A program made the translations under genes and the position numbers. A DNA stretch of 64,000 bases from positions 37,473,027-37,537,026 of the forward strand of contig CM049308.1 of the NCBI GenBank assembly GCA_026874595.1, read 5' to 3'. The notes under the pieces are model-generated. The model did not search any database. It saw only the letters and a list, made by a program, of their open reading frames with translations, and was not told where the DNA came from. Below are positions 13,801 through 25,679 of this stretch, in pieces (the stretch's first letter is position 1; each line of letters opens with the position of its first letter). Source of the DNA: Sipunculus nudus. Its lineage: Eukaryota; Annelida; Sipuncula; Golfingiida; Sipunculidae.

Positions 13801-14615
13801 AATCCTCCTGGTTGTTCACATCAATTCGTCAGCTCAATATAAACAAATGTACTTCCATGTGTACATGCTGGTATCTAACACAAGGCCTGGGAACTATACA
13901 ACACAGTAAAAAATAGTGATGGATACCCAAAATATCAGTAAAGCAGAGAGTTTACCTTTGTGGTTTGACTTTTATTCGATCTTTTGTTGCAGATTTTTCT
14001 TGAACTATGGGTGACATCATGCTAAACTTGCACTTGCTTGAGCTGATGCAAGATGGTTGTTTCCAAATGCAACAGTGATCCCTCATAAATACATACAAGT
14101 ATTCAGTACATGACAGGGTGGGCCCAGATTCATGTCATGGACAAGACCTTTGCTTTTTTGCCCAAGAACTGCTGCTACACTGTAGGACATGCCCCTCTGG
14201 GTCTTCATTCAAAAGAAAGTAAAATATATACTTGGCACATGAGTTTCTTTTATGTACATACTTCTTGTTCTAGCTGTGAAAATATGACTCAGTATAGGCA
14301 TTTATACTGGGCTGGTAAGCCTAACTTGAGTCGTGATACAAGCAGTATCGAACAATGCATTGCAGTGGTCTCCCATCATGCTGCATTCATATTGTGGTAA
14401 GCAGTCCATAATCTTCACATTGGGCTACAAATGATGAATAAAAACAAAAGAATACATGTGAACTCTCAACCCAAACTGAAACTCTGAAATGTTTTTAACA
14501 AAGTAATTTAGATTTGGTGTAATCCCCTTAGATAATCAATAGATAATAACAAACAGATAATCTATGGAAGTGTATTTTATGGATTTGACAGTTCTCTGAG
14601 AACAAGAATGTCACA
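7868..14615. other. Long stretch without a recognised gene
   Basis: It is AT-rich with scattered short open frames (longest 126 codons, minus, 11985-11605). None has a recognisable domain or splice context. Around 12370-12450 is a (GT)-rich stretch followed by CAAGATATCTAAAGAACC, which may belong to the dispersed family at 2893. It is probably intronic or intergenic. Confidence 0.55.
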
Positions 14616-14623
14616 CTCCATAC

Positions 14624-15028
14624 TAGGGCTGAAACAGGCACACAATTTTGGACTGGAGTACTCGATAGGCATTACCATACTTGGACGCCAGTACTTGTTA
14701 CCATGGTAACCCTGTAAAGATAAAACTGACATCTGTTTACCGATGCAAAATATGCATAAATTTTAACTTTGTGATGGCTAAACTTTCTTGGAAAAGAAGG
14801 AACAGATATATGTAATGACAAGACTGTTGTTAATTTGAGTACTTAGCATATGTTTAGAGCCGTATGTCAGGCTACGATAGTGAATAAATAGGCCTGCAAA
14901 CTGCCCTTAATTTGTAGTAATATGAAGATATGCATGTACATACACAAGTACTCTAGTCCAAATTTTCAACTTGAGTACTCAGTAAGTATTACCAGGACTT
15001 GTGTACTCGATTACTCCTTTCAGCTCTA
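14624..15028. mobile_element. Small hAT-like non-autonomous element
   Basis: The ends are TAGGGCTGAAAC on the left and TTTCAGCTCTA on the right, imperfect inverted repeats of about 10-11 bp. The flanking 8-bp direct repeats are CTCCATAC (14616-14623) and CTCCATAT (15029-15036), matching at 7 of 8 positions. Subterminal AGTACTCGAT-like words are repeated inside both ends. Eight-base target duplications and short inverted ends are typical of hAT elements. No transposase frame is present. Confidence 0.75.
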
Positions 15029-15036
15029 CTCCATAT

Positions 15037-16246
15037 ACTGTTTAGTGAAAGTTATCTTTTAGCCCACAACATGTTGAGCTGTGTATACTGTTGTGTATGT
15101 AACCAAGGACAGGGGCATCATAAAACATAGTGAGTTTGAGTTTTAAGACTCCATTTCATTTCTGTAATGTCCTGTTTCTGTAGCAATACATGACTGTCTG
15201 CTGCTGCTGAAGCCCTAATGGAATGACAGCCATCATCTTACAAGGATGAATCATCCTTCTTCTCATCCCTGCAGCCTCTCTAAACATTCCTCTGACATTC
15301 TATCATTGTGGAGAATTTAGTTTCCATTTTATAGATGAAACAACAATTAGACCTGACTGAGATCCTATCTGTAGACCTATTCCAACAATTCATATGAGAT
15401 TACACCCATAAACTTATGAAGTGATCAAAATAGAATTTGGTCCTGGTAACCTTATAAGTCAACTACCAAAATCATTAACTTTGCTGTGGTCTTGCCGACT
15501 GGCCCGCAATCAGATTATCAGCTGACCCATGTGTAAGTAGATATAAGTCGTCTGGCTCCACATATATATACAAATCAGGATTAGCTATACCCTAACAGGA
15601 TCACTGATGAAGCCTGTAGTATGGCACACGCTCTGCTGACCAACTGATCACAATCCATGATGAAATCCCACAAAACCTGCTGTTGTGAACCCTACTGATG
15701 AACGCCAAGCACAACCAAGCACCTTCTGAGGAGATTACCTGTCGACTGGAGGCTGATGAATTTTCCAGAGACTGGTGGTACTGTGATAACATATCAGCCT
15801 TCTTACTCTTGCCAAACACATCCCCTCCATCATAGGGAGTCAGTGTACCTGGAATCACGCCAGCTCTTTCCTGGCATTGTATGTTCAGCTGTTCTGGTTT
15901 ACTTTCATCGCCATGCCTCTCTCTTACCCAGTTTTAATGATACAAATTATCTGGACCATCTTGTAAAAAGTTACTACTCATACACTTCCCCAGTTACAAC
16001 AACAGTTTTCAGCCTTTATCTCTTGCTAAGGGAAACAAACATTTGGATACTCAAATGTGCTTCAAATACTAGCCGTGACAACCCGACTCAGTAGGCCATT
16101 GGATAACTGGGCTTGTAAGCATACTCTAGTTGTGACACAAGTAATATTGAGGAATGTATCAATGTGGTCTTGCATCAGGTTGCATTCATATTGTGGTAAA
16201 TGGCCCATAATCTCAATATTAAGCTGAGAGTAATGAATTAACACAA
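15037..16246. other. No gene recognised
   Basis: Two short open frames (15858-15601 minus and 15756-16094 plus) overlap in opposite directions, and neither resembles a known domain. No transposon ends are seen. Confidence 0.5.
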
Positions 16247-16254
16247 TAGTATAC

Positions 16255-17096
16255 TAGTGTTGGGACGATATGGGTTTTTGATATCATGATAATTATTCAA
16301 ATTTTATCGGGATATACAGTGATATCGCGATATTTTTAATTATATATAATGGCATTAATAAGCCTTCAGTAATGATATTTATAACAACCGCCTTTGTCTT
16401 GACCTTATACAAGGGGTTAAGTATTAATATCATTTATACCTATTGTGCCAGTACCACAGAATGACTCATTAAGTGATGTAAGTTGCATGAAGGTCCTGCA
16501 GGTGTGCAAGCTTGAGGCGCGGGAAGTCCTGCCCCCATCATCAAATCACACTTGACAGAATTTTCCATCAGTTTCCTATAGCTACATAAAAGCTGGAGAA
16601 TCCCGGCGAATTTTCGGAGAGCGTGTCATACCAATTATGGTTAATATACCATCCCAATTTTATATGGCAAAATATGCAACCCGTATGGAATGTTCAATTC
16701 AGTTGTGACACTTTTATTTTGACATTTTCGTTCTGTGCAATAAAAGCATAAATATGTGAATTTATTGCTCTTTCATTAGAATGTTATTTTGTCCTGGAAT
16801 TCTCAGGCTTAGGACCTCTCTGATTCATCCTGCTACTTCCGGACATTTCCGACTAATCCCGAAGTCTGTAAGCACACGGTTTCACCAACACGCGTGTATT
16901 TAAATACATGTGGTTTATGAAAATTAATGTGATTCTCTGAAATAAATTTATTTTGAACCTCAAGGGCTTGCTTGTGAAGCAAAATCGTGAACAAAATTGA
17001 TATCGTGGTATCGCATAATAGGAAAGTTGACGGTATGATAACCGTAGCTGTCAGATATCGTGATAATACCGTATACCGGTAACTGTCCCAACCCTT
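16255..17096. mobile_element. hAT-like non-autonomous element (842 bp) with a perfect 8-bp target duplication
   Basis: TAGTATAC occurs immediately on both sides (16247-16254 and 17097-17104). The inverted ends are TAGTGTTGGGAC on the left and GTCCCAACCCTT on the right, matching at 10 of 12. Subterminal regions are rich in GATATCGTGATA and ATCGCGATAT words, also inverted relative to each other. The interior holds no transposase, and the open frame crossing the right end is incidental. Confidence 0.88.
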
Positions 17097-17104
17097 TAGT
17101 ATAC

Positions 17105-19055
17105 ATGTGAGCTCACAACCCAAACTGATACTGATCAATGGACATGGGTCATTTCCTGTATTGCCTGCAAGCTGCCGGTGTCCTATAACCTGTGCAAGCC
17201 ATGCTTTTATTCATGCTGTCATTAATTCAACAAATGTGCCCAGGGGTTTACCAATGACCTGGGTTTAACCAGAACTTTTCTCGCTCATGTTTGGTATTAT
17301 AAGAAAGTACACAAAAAATACTAACAATTGGTCTGTTTTATGTTGATTGACTGTGTACCTGAAGGCTATGAAGCATTGTCAGATATGATGAAAATATTTG
17401 CATCTGCATAAGGCCTTGAAATGTGTTCCTCAGACTCTGGCGCCAGTAACCTGGTCGTTATGCCAGAGGGTTGATATGATGCAATTCAAATACAGAAACT
17501 TCAAATCTTAAGGATCACTATAAAACCTATCAGTTGATCATCATATTGAACATCTACGTGAATAAATAGTGATAAAGATAAAAGGCGAACAGTGTTTACC
17601 TAGCATTATTTGATGGCTTGGAGCGCATGGGTGTAATGTCCAAGTGAAACCTAGACTGATCATAAAACACTACTACTTGTGAAGCCCTTATTGTTCAAAC
17701 ACTAAGCTAGACCTTCCAGATAATCATAAACATTGCACATGATGAACAATCCGAGTTGTTTAGGTCAAATTATGTTTAGTTGTGTGGAAATTTATACAAG
17801 CTTGCAGCTCTGAAATATTCCTTAATTTTGAAGATAGGTAAATGTTTTGCATAAATCTGTCATCTGAAATGCAACCAAGCACCTTGTCAATGTAACTAGT
17901 ATTAGCCCAATCACTCAATGTCAGTCATCACCACCAGGTGGAGCTTTGCTCTTGACATGGGAAAAGTCTAATTTTTTAACACCTGTATACATGTATTTAT
18001 TTTCACCAAATCTATACCTGGATGTGTATCATGAGAAATCAGTGAGAGCTAAAGTGGACCTGTGGTTCTGATTTAATATAGCTGGTTACCAATGAATATC
18101 TATTATTAATTTAACCAACAAACACATGCCATCTTTTGCCCTTAATAACAAGTAACTTGTGAGAAAATTGTTGGTAACTCAGTAATGCTACTACAAATAT
18201 AAATATGATTTGATTTCATGTGTACATATTTTTTTTATTTTTGCTGGCTAGCATAACATTTTTCTAGTTAATTTATTTATGAAATCCTAATTAAAACTAT
18301 ATGGAGATTTGACCAACCAAGGTGATTCCCTGTTCTCTGACAAGATCTGAGTAGGGTTTCTGTTGAAAGACCTACTTCTGATGTGGTCTGCGCAGGAGAC
18401 ATAAATACACTGATGGGCAGGTGTTTCAGAAATAAATGCTTCCAAAATGATTGGCTTTCTCTCCCACACCAGTCCTCTAATCCAACATGAACCCAGAGTC
18501 ATAAAATAATGTCAGTCGTGATGTGACATAAAAATTTACCAAACAAAATGGTTTCCTTATCAGACAGGCAACAAGGCATGCTGGATGAAGCCCAATAAAT
18601 GAGTCCTGAGGCTGTATTGTATGGAGGGCAGTAAAATCATCTGAGGTCAAAGGTCATTCTTCATTCAATAATTCACCCATAAATGTCACTTGTGTTTTCT
18701 CCAAACAAGGAACTAGTCATAGGATGATTCATCCAATGCCTCTCCCGTCAGATAACTTACTCCTGCGTTCATGTCCCAACCTTGGCCATTAATAATATTT
18801 TCAAGGGGAACACATACACTTTTTTAAGTATTTTAAAACAAGACTGTTATAATACACCAAACATTTGATGCACTGAACTGAATGTAGTCCTTAACTGATC
18901 AAACTTAATCAAATCAGGCATGCAATATTTGAAATTTAAAAAGTAAACCCTACAGCTTAATATCAGCTACTTGCCTAAAAGTGAGCTGTGGTCACCATGG
19001 AATTACTGCAGATGGAACCATAAAATATATTTCTGGGGTGGTTACAGTACTTTTA
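17105..19055. other. No gene recognised
   Basis: It is AT-rich with short frames only. One CACCACCAGGTGGAG (17929-17943) resembles a CTCF core. No element ends are visible before the foldback element at 19060. Confidence 0.5.
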
Positions 19056-19059
19056 TATA

Positions 19060-19530
19060 TGTCAGAGATGAGATTGCAATCCAGGCAGATTTTAAATTCG
19101 CCTTGACGAGATTGCGATTGTGATCTTGCCTAGGCGAGATTGCAATTGAGATCTTGGCTAGACGGATTTTAAACTCGCCTAGACGAGATCACAATTGCAA
19201 TCTCGCCTAGGCGAGATTAAAATCCATCATAGATCAGGCCAGAATTTTAATCTCGCCTAGGCGAGTTTAAAATCTGTCTGGTTCACCAGGCAAGTTTAAA
19301 ATCTGCCTGATATTACTTAGGCAAGTTTAAAATCTGCCTAGGCGAGATTAAAATAGTGATCTGATCTAATTTCCGAATATATTAAGCATTGTTATTAACA
19401 TTTGAAAGATGTTTTCATTCAGATTTTCAATATTTTAACACTGAATGGTTATATATATAGTTAACAGGTAATATATTTATTAATATTTACAGAATATTAT
19501 TGTATTAATGTAATAATTAACTTTTTTACA
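19060..19530 (+). repeat. Left inverted arm of the foldback element
   Basis: It contains several copies of the CTCGCCTAGGCGAG type. The copy at 19201-19216 (TCTCGCCTAGGCGAGA) is a perfect 16-bp palindrome. The inner part (GATCTGATCTAATTTCC, AAAGATGTTTTCA and ATGGTTAT blocks) finds its reverse complement in the right arm. Confidence 0.85.
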
Positions 19531-19875
19531 GTAATATAATAATTATTCATGTAATAATTAACATTAATTTGGAAATAGAATTATGAAATTGATATTTGAT
19601 TATTACTTGCATCTTTGATGTGTTTCATGTGGTCTAAGCATCCATGTAATACCAATTGTTTGCTAAACATAAAGTAATCTTTATTTTTTCCCCAGTTTTT
19701 TTAACAACTTTGGGGTTGTAAATATCACTTATAATTTTTAATAAAAAAATTTTTTATTGATCTAATATTTGGCAATTAGAGAGTAACAAAAGGTATATTG
19801 AAGCACACTTATGAGATATTATGATGAAAAAATCTAGGGGAAAAAAGTCATCCACTTGCATATTGAATCAATCAT

Positions 19876-19916
19876 AAATAGATAGATAGACAGATAGATA
19901 GATTCGTCTAGATAGA
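19876..19916. repeat. (GATA)n-type microsatellite, imperfect
   Basis: Repeated GATA and GACA tetranucleotides lie in the middle of the foldback element. Confidence 0.85.
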
Positions 19917-20589
19917 TATTACTTTACTATTTAAAGAGTGTATTACACATTAATATTAACAATCATCCTATTTGATAATTCTTACAGGACAAACAGAACA
20001 AATTAGTTGGTTGATCTAGTTCAAATGTTTATTTTCACCCAGGTATTCAACACTCAACAGTCAAAACATGTACACTTATGGTACAAAATAAGCAGGGTAT
20101 CAGTATTTATGATGGACTTTGATACACCATTCTTTTTTTTGGCAATTAAACATCATATGAGAATAGGTAAAAATTGATACACAGACGTATGCATGTGAAT
20201 ATTTCTTAGTCTTATTTAGTCTGTTCTTCTAACGTATATAATATTCTTCTGATCTTCTTTTTTAATGTTTTTTTGAGGGATTTTGTGAAGCTTCAATATT
20301 TATGTAGACTGTGTTATAAGATAAGATTTCTAGATTCATATATTAATCGATCATTTATATATATTGATCATTTATTATATTGATAAATAATAAATGAGCA
20401 ATGTCTCCTTTTGTCTTTATAAAATACTACATTCCTCATACCAGTTTCCCTTCAAATTAATATTGACAACAAAATTATTATGTAAATAATCAGCAGCAGC
20501 CCACATCATATATCATTTAAATATGCTATATACAATACCAATGTAAGTTTCTTATTACCTAGTTTATTAATAAAACTATAAAAAATATT

Positions 20590-21168
20590 AATATTAATTA
20601 TTACATTAATAATATAATATTCTGTAAATATTAATAAATATATATTATATGTGAACTATACATAACCATGTTAATAAATAATATATAATATAAAATATTC
20701 CATTTCCAATATTAATGTTTATTATTACATAAATAATATAATATTCTGTAAATATTTAAAGATATATTACTTGTGAACTATACATAACCATTAGGTGTTA
20801 AAATATGACTGAAAACATCTTTCATATGTCAATTACAATGCATAATTTATTAGGAAATTAGATCAGATCACTATTTTAATCCGCCTAGGCAGATTTTAAA
20901 CTCGCATAAGTAATATCAGGCAGATTTTTAACTCGCCTGGATGACACCAGACAGATTTTAAACTCGCCTAGGCAAGATTAAAATCCTGGCCTGCTCCATG
21001 ATGGATTTTAATCTCGCCTAGGCGAGATTGCAATTGTGATCTCGTCTAGGCGAGTTTAAAATCCGTCTAGCCAAGATCACAATTGCAATCTCGCCTAGAC
21101 GAGATCACAATCGCAAACTCGTCTAGGCGAATTTAAAATCCGCCTGGATTTCAATCTCGTCTCTGACA
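20590..21168 (-). repeat. Right inverted arm of the foldback element, with an internal duplication
   Basis: It is the reverse complement of the left arm. Its inner edge holds two copies of a roughly 130-bp block (about 20590-20680 and 20710-20790). Both carry AATATAATATTCTGTAAATA, and both end with GTGAACTATACATAACCAT. The left arm has one copy, so this is a later duplication within the right arm. Confidence 0.8.
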
Positions 21169-21172
21169 TATA

Positions 21173-24100
21173 CATGTCATTTTAATATACTCTTCAATGT
21201 TACCAGTATATTTCACAGAATCATTCACCCTCAGGCCAGCTATATACCCATACATTCATTATAGTATGGGATTCAGCAGTAAACATTTAGTAAATGTCCT
21301 TATTCAAGAAAACAAAATTCTTGGCTAAAGGTCTGGTAGTGGTACCAATGTAGAAATGGTCCCTGACTGCTGTCAGGGAGGTGGTGCCCCAGAAATAGGC
21401 TGAAGATAGCACTGAAGTGGTCACACAAGATTTTAGTATCAGTATCCTACTGATCAGGTGTCACTGATAAACCCGCCCAAACCCTGTACATCCAGCCATC
21501 TAGTGCTGGTGGGGGTCAGCCCTAACCTAAGGTGTCACTGCCCCAGTAAACTGGCCAAGAAAGCATACTGGCTCAGTTCATGCAGCTCAGAATGCATTCC
21601 TATGGTATCAGATATGGAGAGTTGAGATTTGTGAGTCAAGTGATACAGATAGACTGAATGTTAATTATGGAAAGATGGAGATGAGGTTGAGACAATTTTA
21701 AAGAGATTTAAAACATTTCAAATAATAAAACTCTACTCTGTTTAACAACACAGTTTAAAACCTTTAAACTTTTCACTTGAACTTAACAGACCCTCACAAT
21801 TGTTCTGAAATGTAATCAGTGTACTCCAGCTAAATATAACACAATATAAGCTTTTTTTCAGCAGAAATTAATTGCAACAATTTTGAACTGAATTGAGTTT
21901 AAAATCTGTCTTAATCAAAATGACACCTATTAAATGGGTACAACTCACTGGGTATAAAACACTGAAATTCAGTTATTGAGCGTAGAAACATCAGTTTTCC
22001 AAAGCTCAATAAAAAAACAGACATCCAGTCTCATAAAGCCTCATGTATGAAGAATAAGGGATAATATTATTTATTTTTGAAATTTCATGAGACAAAACTT
22101 TGATATTATTTTCTTGTATTAAAGTATGAAAAAATTTCAAGAATCATAATCAGCATACCAGCAAATATATATATTCATTGATAAAGTCAAGTCAAACATG
22201 GTTAATTTAGCAACAATAAGGACAAGCACCCATTACCATGAACCTCAAAAAATCTGTATGCCATGTATCAGCACTCTGCTTCCTGTTAGTGTGGAGAATT
22301 TTTTTGGTCCCCATGGCAACCATCCAGTCACATCCTCTTTTCCAACCTTCCATGGAGTGGGTGCATAAAACAAAGCCATGCGAGAGTGAGAAGAATGAGC
22401 GATCAAACCACAAGAAGTAATAAGCGCTATTTCTAGTGATATCACATAGAACCCCTGACCAGCGAATCCACTCAACTCCAATGTGATTCTTAATTCAAAC
22501 CCATTTGCATGAAATGAAATAAGCTGGTTCAGCACTTCTGACTGGCATGAGAGTTCATTTATTGTAAAGCAGGTAAAACTGCCTAGCATAAGCCAAAGGG
22601 TATCTGATTTATGTGCCCAGGATTTACCCTGCAACCAATAATACAAAGATACCGCAACTGTATTTGAACAGACCAGGGCAAGTCTTTTGCATGAGGAATG
22701 GAAGGTAGATCCTGCGTAACATCCCATCTTAACTGTGATAGGAAAACCTTGTGCAGATATTAATCATGGTTAGGCCTGAGCCACTCCCCGAGTCTCTCTA
22801 AATGCGCAGTGTAGTCATGATAAATGAGTGCAGGAATAAGTAGCTGCAGTGATCTGTGGTAGGGACAAGGGGTCTACTCCGGGAGAGGACAGCTCCTGGC
22901 CTGTTTTATTGCTGACTGGGAGGTTCTGATCGGAATATGACCAGCTCTACACAGCACAGCTGGCTGCTTTTATAAAACAACACTCACTTGTTGTCCCCCT
23001 AATCCACTTTCATTAAATGTTCTACCTCTAATCATGTCATATTATACACAGAGCCAGTTTATTTAATTAATTTGATCACATTTATATCAGTGAATGGCAG
23101 TGAATGACTGATTCCTTAACTCAAACAAAATGACCGAACTGATTATTAGAAACACAAGTACATCCCATTCATTATTTGCACTTAATACCAGTTCAGTTTC
23201 ATTCTAAATATGATCTAGATGACGCTGCAAATTCAGCCACAGGATACACTGGCCTAGTTTCTGACAGAAATGTAGTGATAGCCCCTTATGCAAAATAATG
23301 GCTGAACTCCCAGGATATATGGCAAAATATGGAGAATGGACAGCCAAAGAAACATTCTGCATCAGTTGCGGCCAAAATTGGGTATTTCCGAGGTGTGATC
23401 ACAGTATTGTGTGAGATTGGTTAAGTACCACCCATGTCAAATATAATGTTATAGATGACAGTTTTAAAAACTTTTGACCTGAAAACTTTGTCTCGGGTCG
23501 CATACAGGTCATATGTGATTAAATAAGTTTTACCTGCACACTGTATCTTGTCAAGGGATATTTGACCAATGAAACACTTTTCAACAGAATATGTCTCTAG
23601 AAGAAATTTACCATCCAATTACCCTGGGAATTTAACATGAGCTCTATATGACATTTTACATTTGGTCTAGAGAACAACTGTCTATACATCTTTCAAAGAC
23701 AGTATCTATCCCTTCTATTGGTAAATAGTTATTTTTTAATATTTTTAAGAAAATGCATCAGATGTTTGGCAAGTTATCACAGCGCCATAGTCTAGTGACC
23801 CCTGACCTCATCAAATATTCATGGATTTTGCCGGGATTCAAACTTTGGTGAGACATCATATTGGTTATTGATATTTCTCCTGAGTTTCATCAGAATCAAT
23901 CATATTCCAGGTAAATTATTGAGATGACACGGCAAAGTAGCCTAGTGACCTCAGCACTCTTTAAATTAAATATATGAGGACTTTGCCTAAAATCACCCTC
24001 AGGCAAGATAATCTATTGGTTAGTAGTCATGGAAAGTTTCGAGGGAATCATTTAACTCCAAACTAAGTTATCAAGGGGACAATAAAAGTTAAAGACAGAC

Positions 24101-25470
24101 CTTGGGTATACTTTTATTATATGTCCCACCGAAGACTTGCACATAAAAAACTGGGACCACAAGAATAACAAAAACTACAGTGCCCTTTCATGACATACCT
24201 CACACAAAAGCACATAATAAGTTATCCATTAGAAATGCATCTCTTGAACGTTAACAAGTGTCATGAACAGTTCCAGTTGTCTGTTAGAATACTCAATCAA
24301 AACCTTGACCTCTGGCCCTGAGACAAATCAAGTGGATATGTCAAATGTAACTGCCAGGAGCGAAAACCAAGCAATCAATACATGGTCAGCCTAAGGCGAC
24401 GGAAGGACGCTGTGAGACCAAGAGATTAAAGAACCAAGTCTAATCTATGAGGATCATTGGAACCGTTCTTGTATGAGATTATCTGTGTGGTGCCTAACAG
24501 GAAACCTGGGAGATTTAATATTTCCTTATGCCCTGTGGTCACATCTAATAACAATTAAACTTTATGTGACCGAGTGAAAACAATAAGCTTACTTCAGAGA
24601 TATTACTAAATTGTTCAAACCCTGGTTACTTTACACCATTTCCTACCCTATTTTCATTTATGGATAAGCCAGCCATGATTCTTAAAAGGGGTGTAACTAC
24701 ATGTCATTAACTCACAATGCTACATCAAGAATTATCTAATCAAGGTCTGAAAACACAACAAAAATTCAGGAAATAAATCAAATAGTGAGGTTCTAATATT
24801 TCCTGGTGATTCTAATATGTCATATTCTGTCATATTATCATTTACATTTTACATCACATTTTTGACTGATGTATACAGATGAGTGAAATTTAAACTGTTA
24901 CACAATGATCAGCACTAGAGGTGAGCAAATCAGACGAATCCGACTGTGTAATCAGTAACACTAAAACTGCTTCCCCCTGCCCATCAATACTGCTACATTA
25001 TTTCTGAAGTGATATTTTCCACAGAGATGAAACAAGGCTACTTTTTCTTCTTGTAGCTACCAAAGCAATTTGCCCGGTCCTTCATGGGAATACACCAAAC
25101 CCAGGCTTCTCTGCATTCTTCTTGAATATTTAATATTGCTACCCAATATTTGAGGAAACACAACACTGAAGTGATACATTTGCAATTCAGGGTCACTGGC
25201 CTCCACATTCACATTGGAGCCCTTTTTAGACAGACATCCACTTACTGTATTGCAGGATGCATGTACATGTGTGTATTTTTGTTATCATTATTATCATAAA
25301 AACATATTTTTAGAGTATAAATCACTAAAATATTCTAATGCAAATTCTTTAAATTATATTTTTTTAACGGTGGTTTGTTCTTTTTACATTTGAAACTGAT
25401 GCAGGCCTTTGGTGATAAATTTTTATGTGTTGTATCTTAATTATCTAGTCATAAAGTGAGTGGAAAAAAA
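21173..25470. other. Long stretch without a recognised gene
   Basis: The largest open frame is 160 codons on the minus strand (22727-22245). It has no recognisable domain and is crossed by frames on the other strand. No transposon ends are identified. Probably intronic or intergenic. Confidence 0.5.
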
Positions 25471-25476
25471 TATCTG

Positions 25477-25670
25477 CATGCAAGAAATTAAGTTTCCATA
25501 TGTAGACCATCTGCATTTGTTTTATTTAGGGTATCTTTATAAAGCTACAAACCTGTCTACCAGTACCACAAGAAAATGCAAGTTAATAACTTATGCTTCA
25601 ATATGTAGACCACCTGCTTTTTTTATTTAGACACCTTTATTAAGCTACAGACCTGTCTAACATTGGATGT
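25477..25670. repeat. Diverged tandem duplication, unit about 105 bp
   Basis: Two successive blocks each read ATGCAAG, then CATATGTAGACCATCTGC or AATATGTAGACCACCTGC, a T-rich TTTATTTAG segment, and TTTATAAAGCTAC or TTTATTAAGCTAC with ACCTGTCTA. They differ by substitutions and small indels, so the duplication is old. Confidence 0.75.
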
Positions 25671-25679
25671 CCCTTTGAA

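Larger units (their letters stand above)
19060..21168. mobile_element. Foldback-type element with ~450-bp inverted arms
   Basis: The ends are TGTCAGAGATGAGATTG on the left and CAATCTCGTCTCTGACA on the right, with TATA on each side as a possible 4-bp target duplication (19056-19059 and 21169-21172). The arms (19060 to about 19530, and about 20700 to 21168) pair over most of their length. Each outer arm is built from repeated words such as TCGCCTAGGCGA and TTTAAAATC, many themselves palindromic. The ~1.1-kb AT-rich middle has no transposase. This is the architecture of a foldback or long-terminal-inverted-repeat DNA element. The superfamily cannot be assigned from the sequence. Confidence 0.82.

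Noticed and set aside
16833-17138. 101-codon minus-strand frame across the right end of the hAT-like element
   Set aside because: It crosses the element border and target duplication and has no transposase features.
22245-22727. 160-codon minus-strand open frame, the longest in the window
   Set aside because: No recognisable domain, ordinary intronic composition, overlapping frames on the other strand and no splice framework.
23750-24100. Two similar stretches with GGCAAAGTAGCCTAGTGACC and AGCGCCATAGTCTAGTGACC words, possibly a tandem repeat
   Set aside because: Similarity outside these words is too weak to define a unit or borders.
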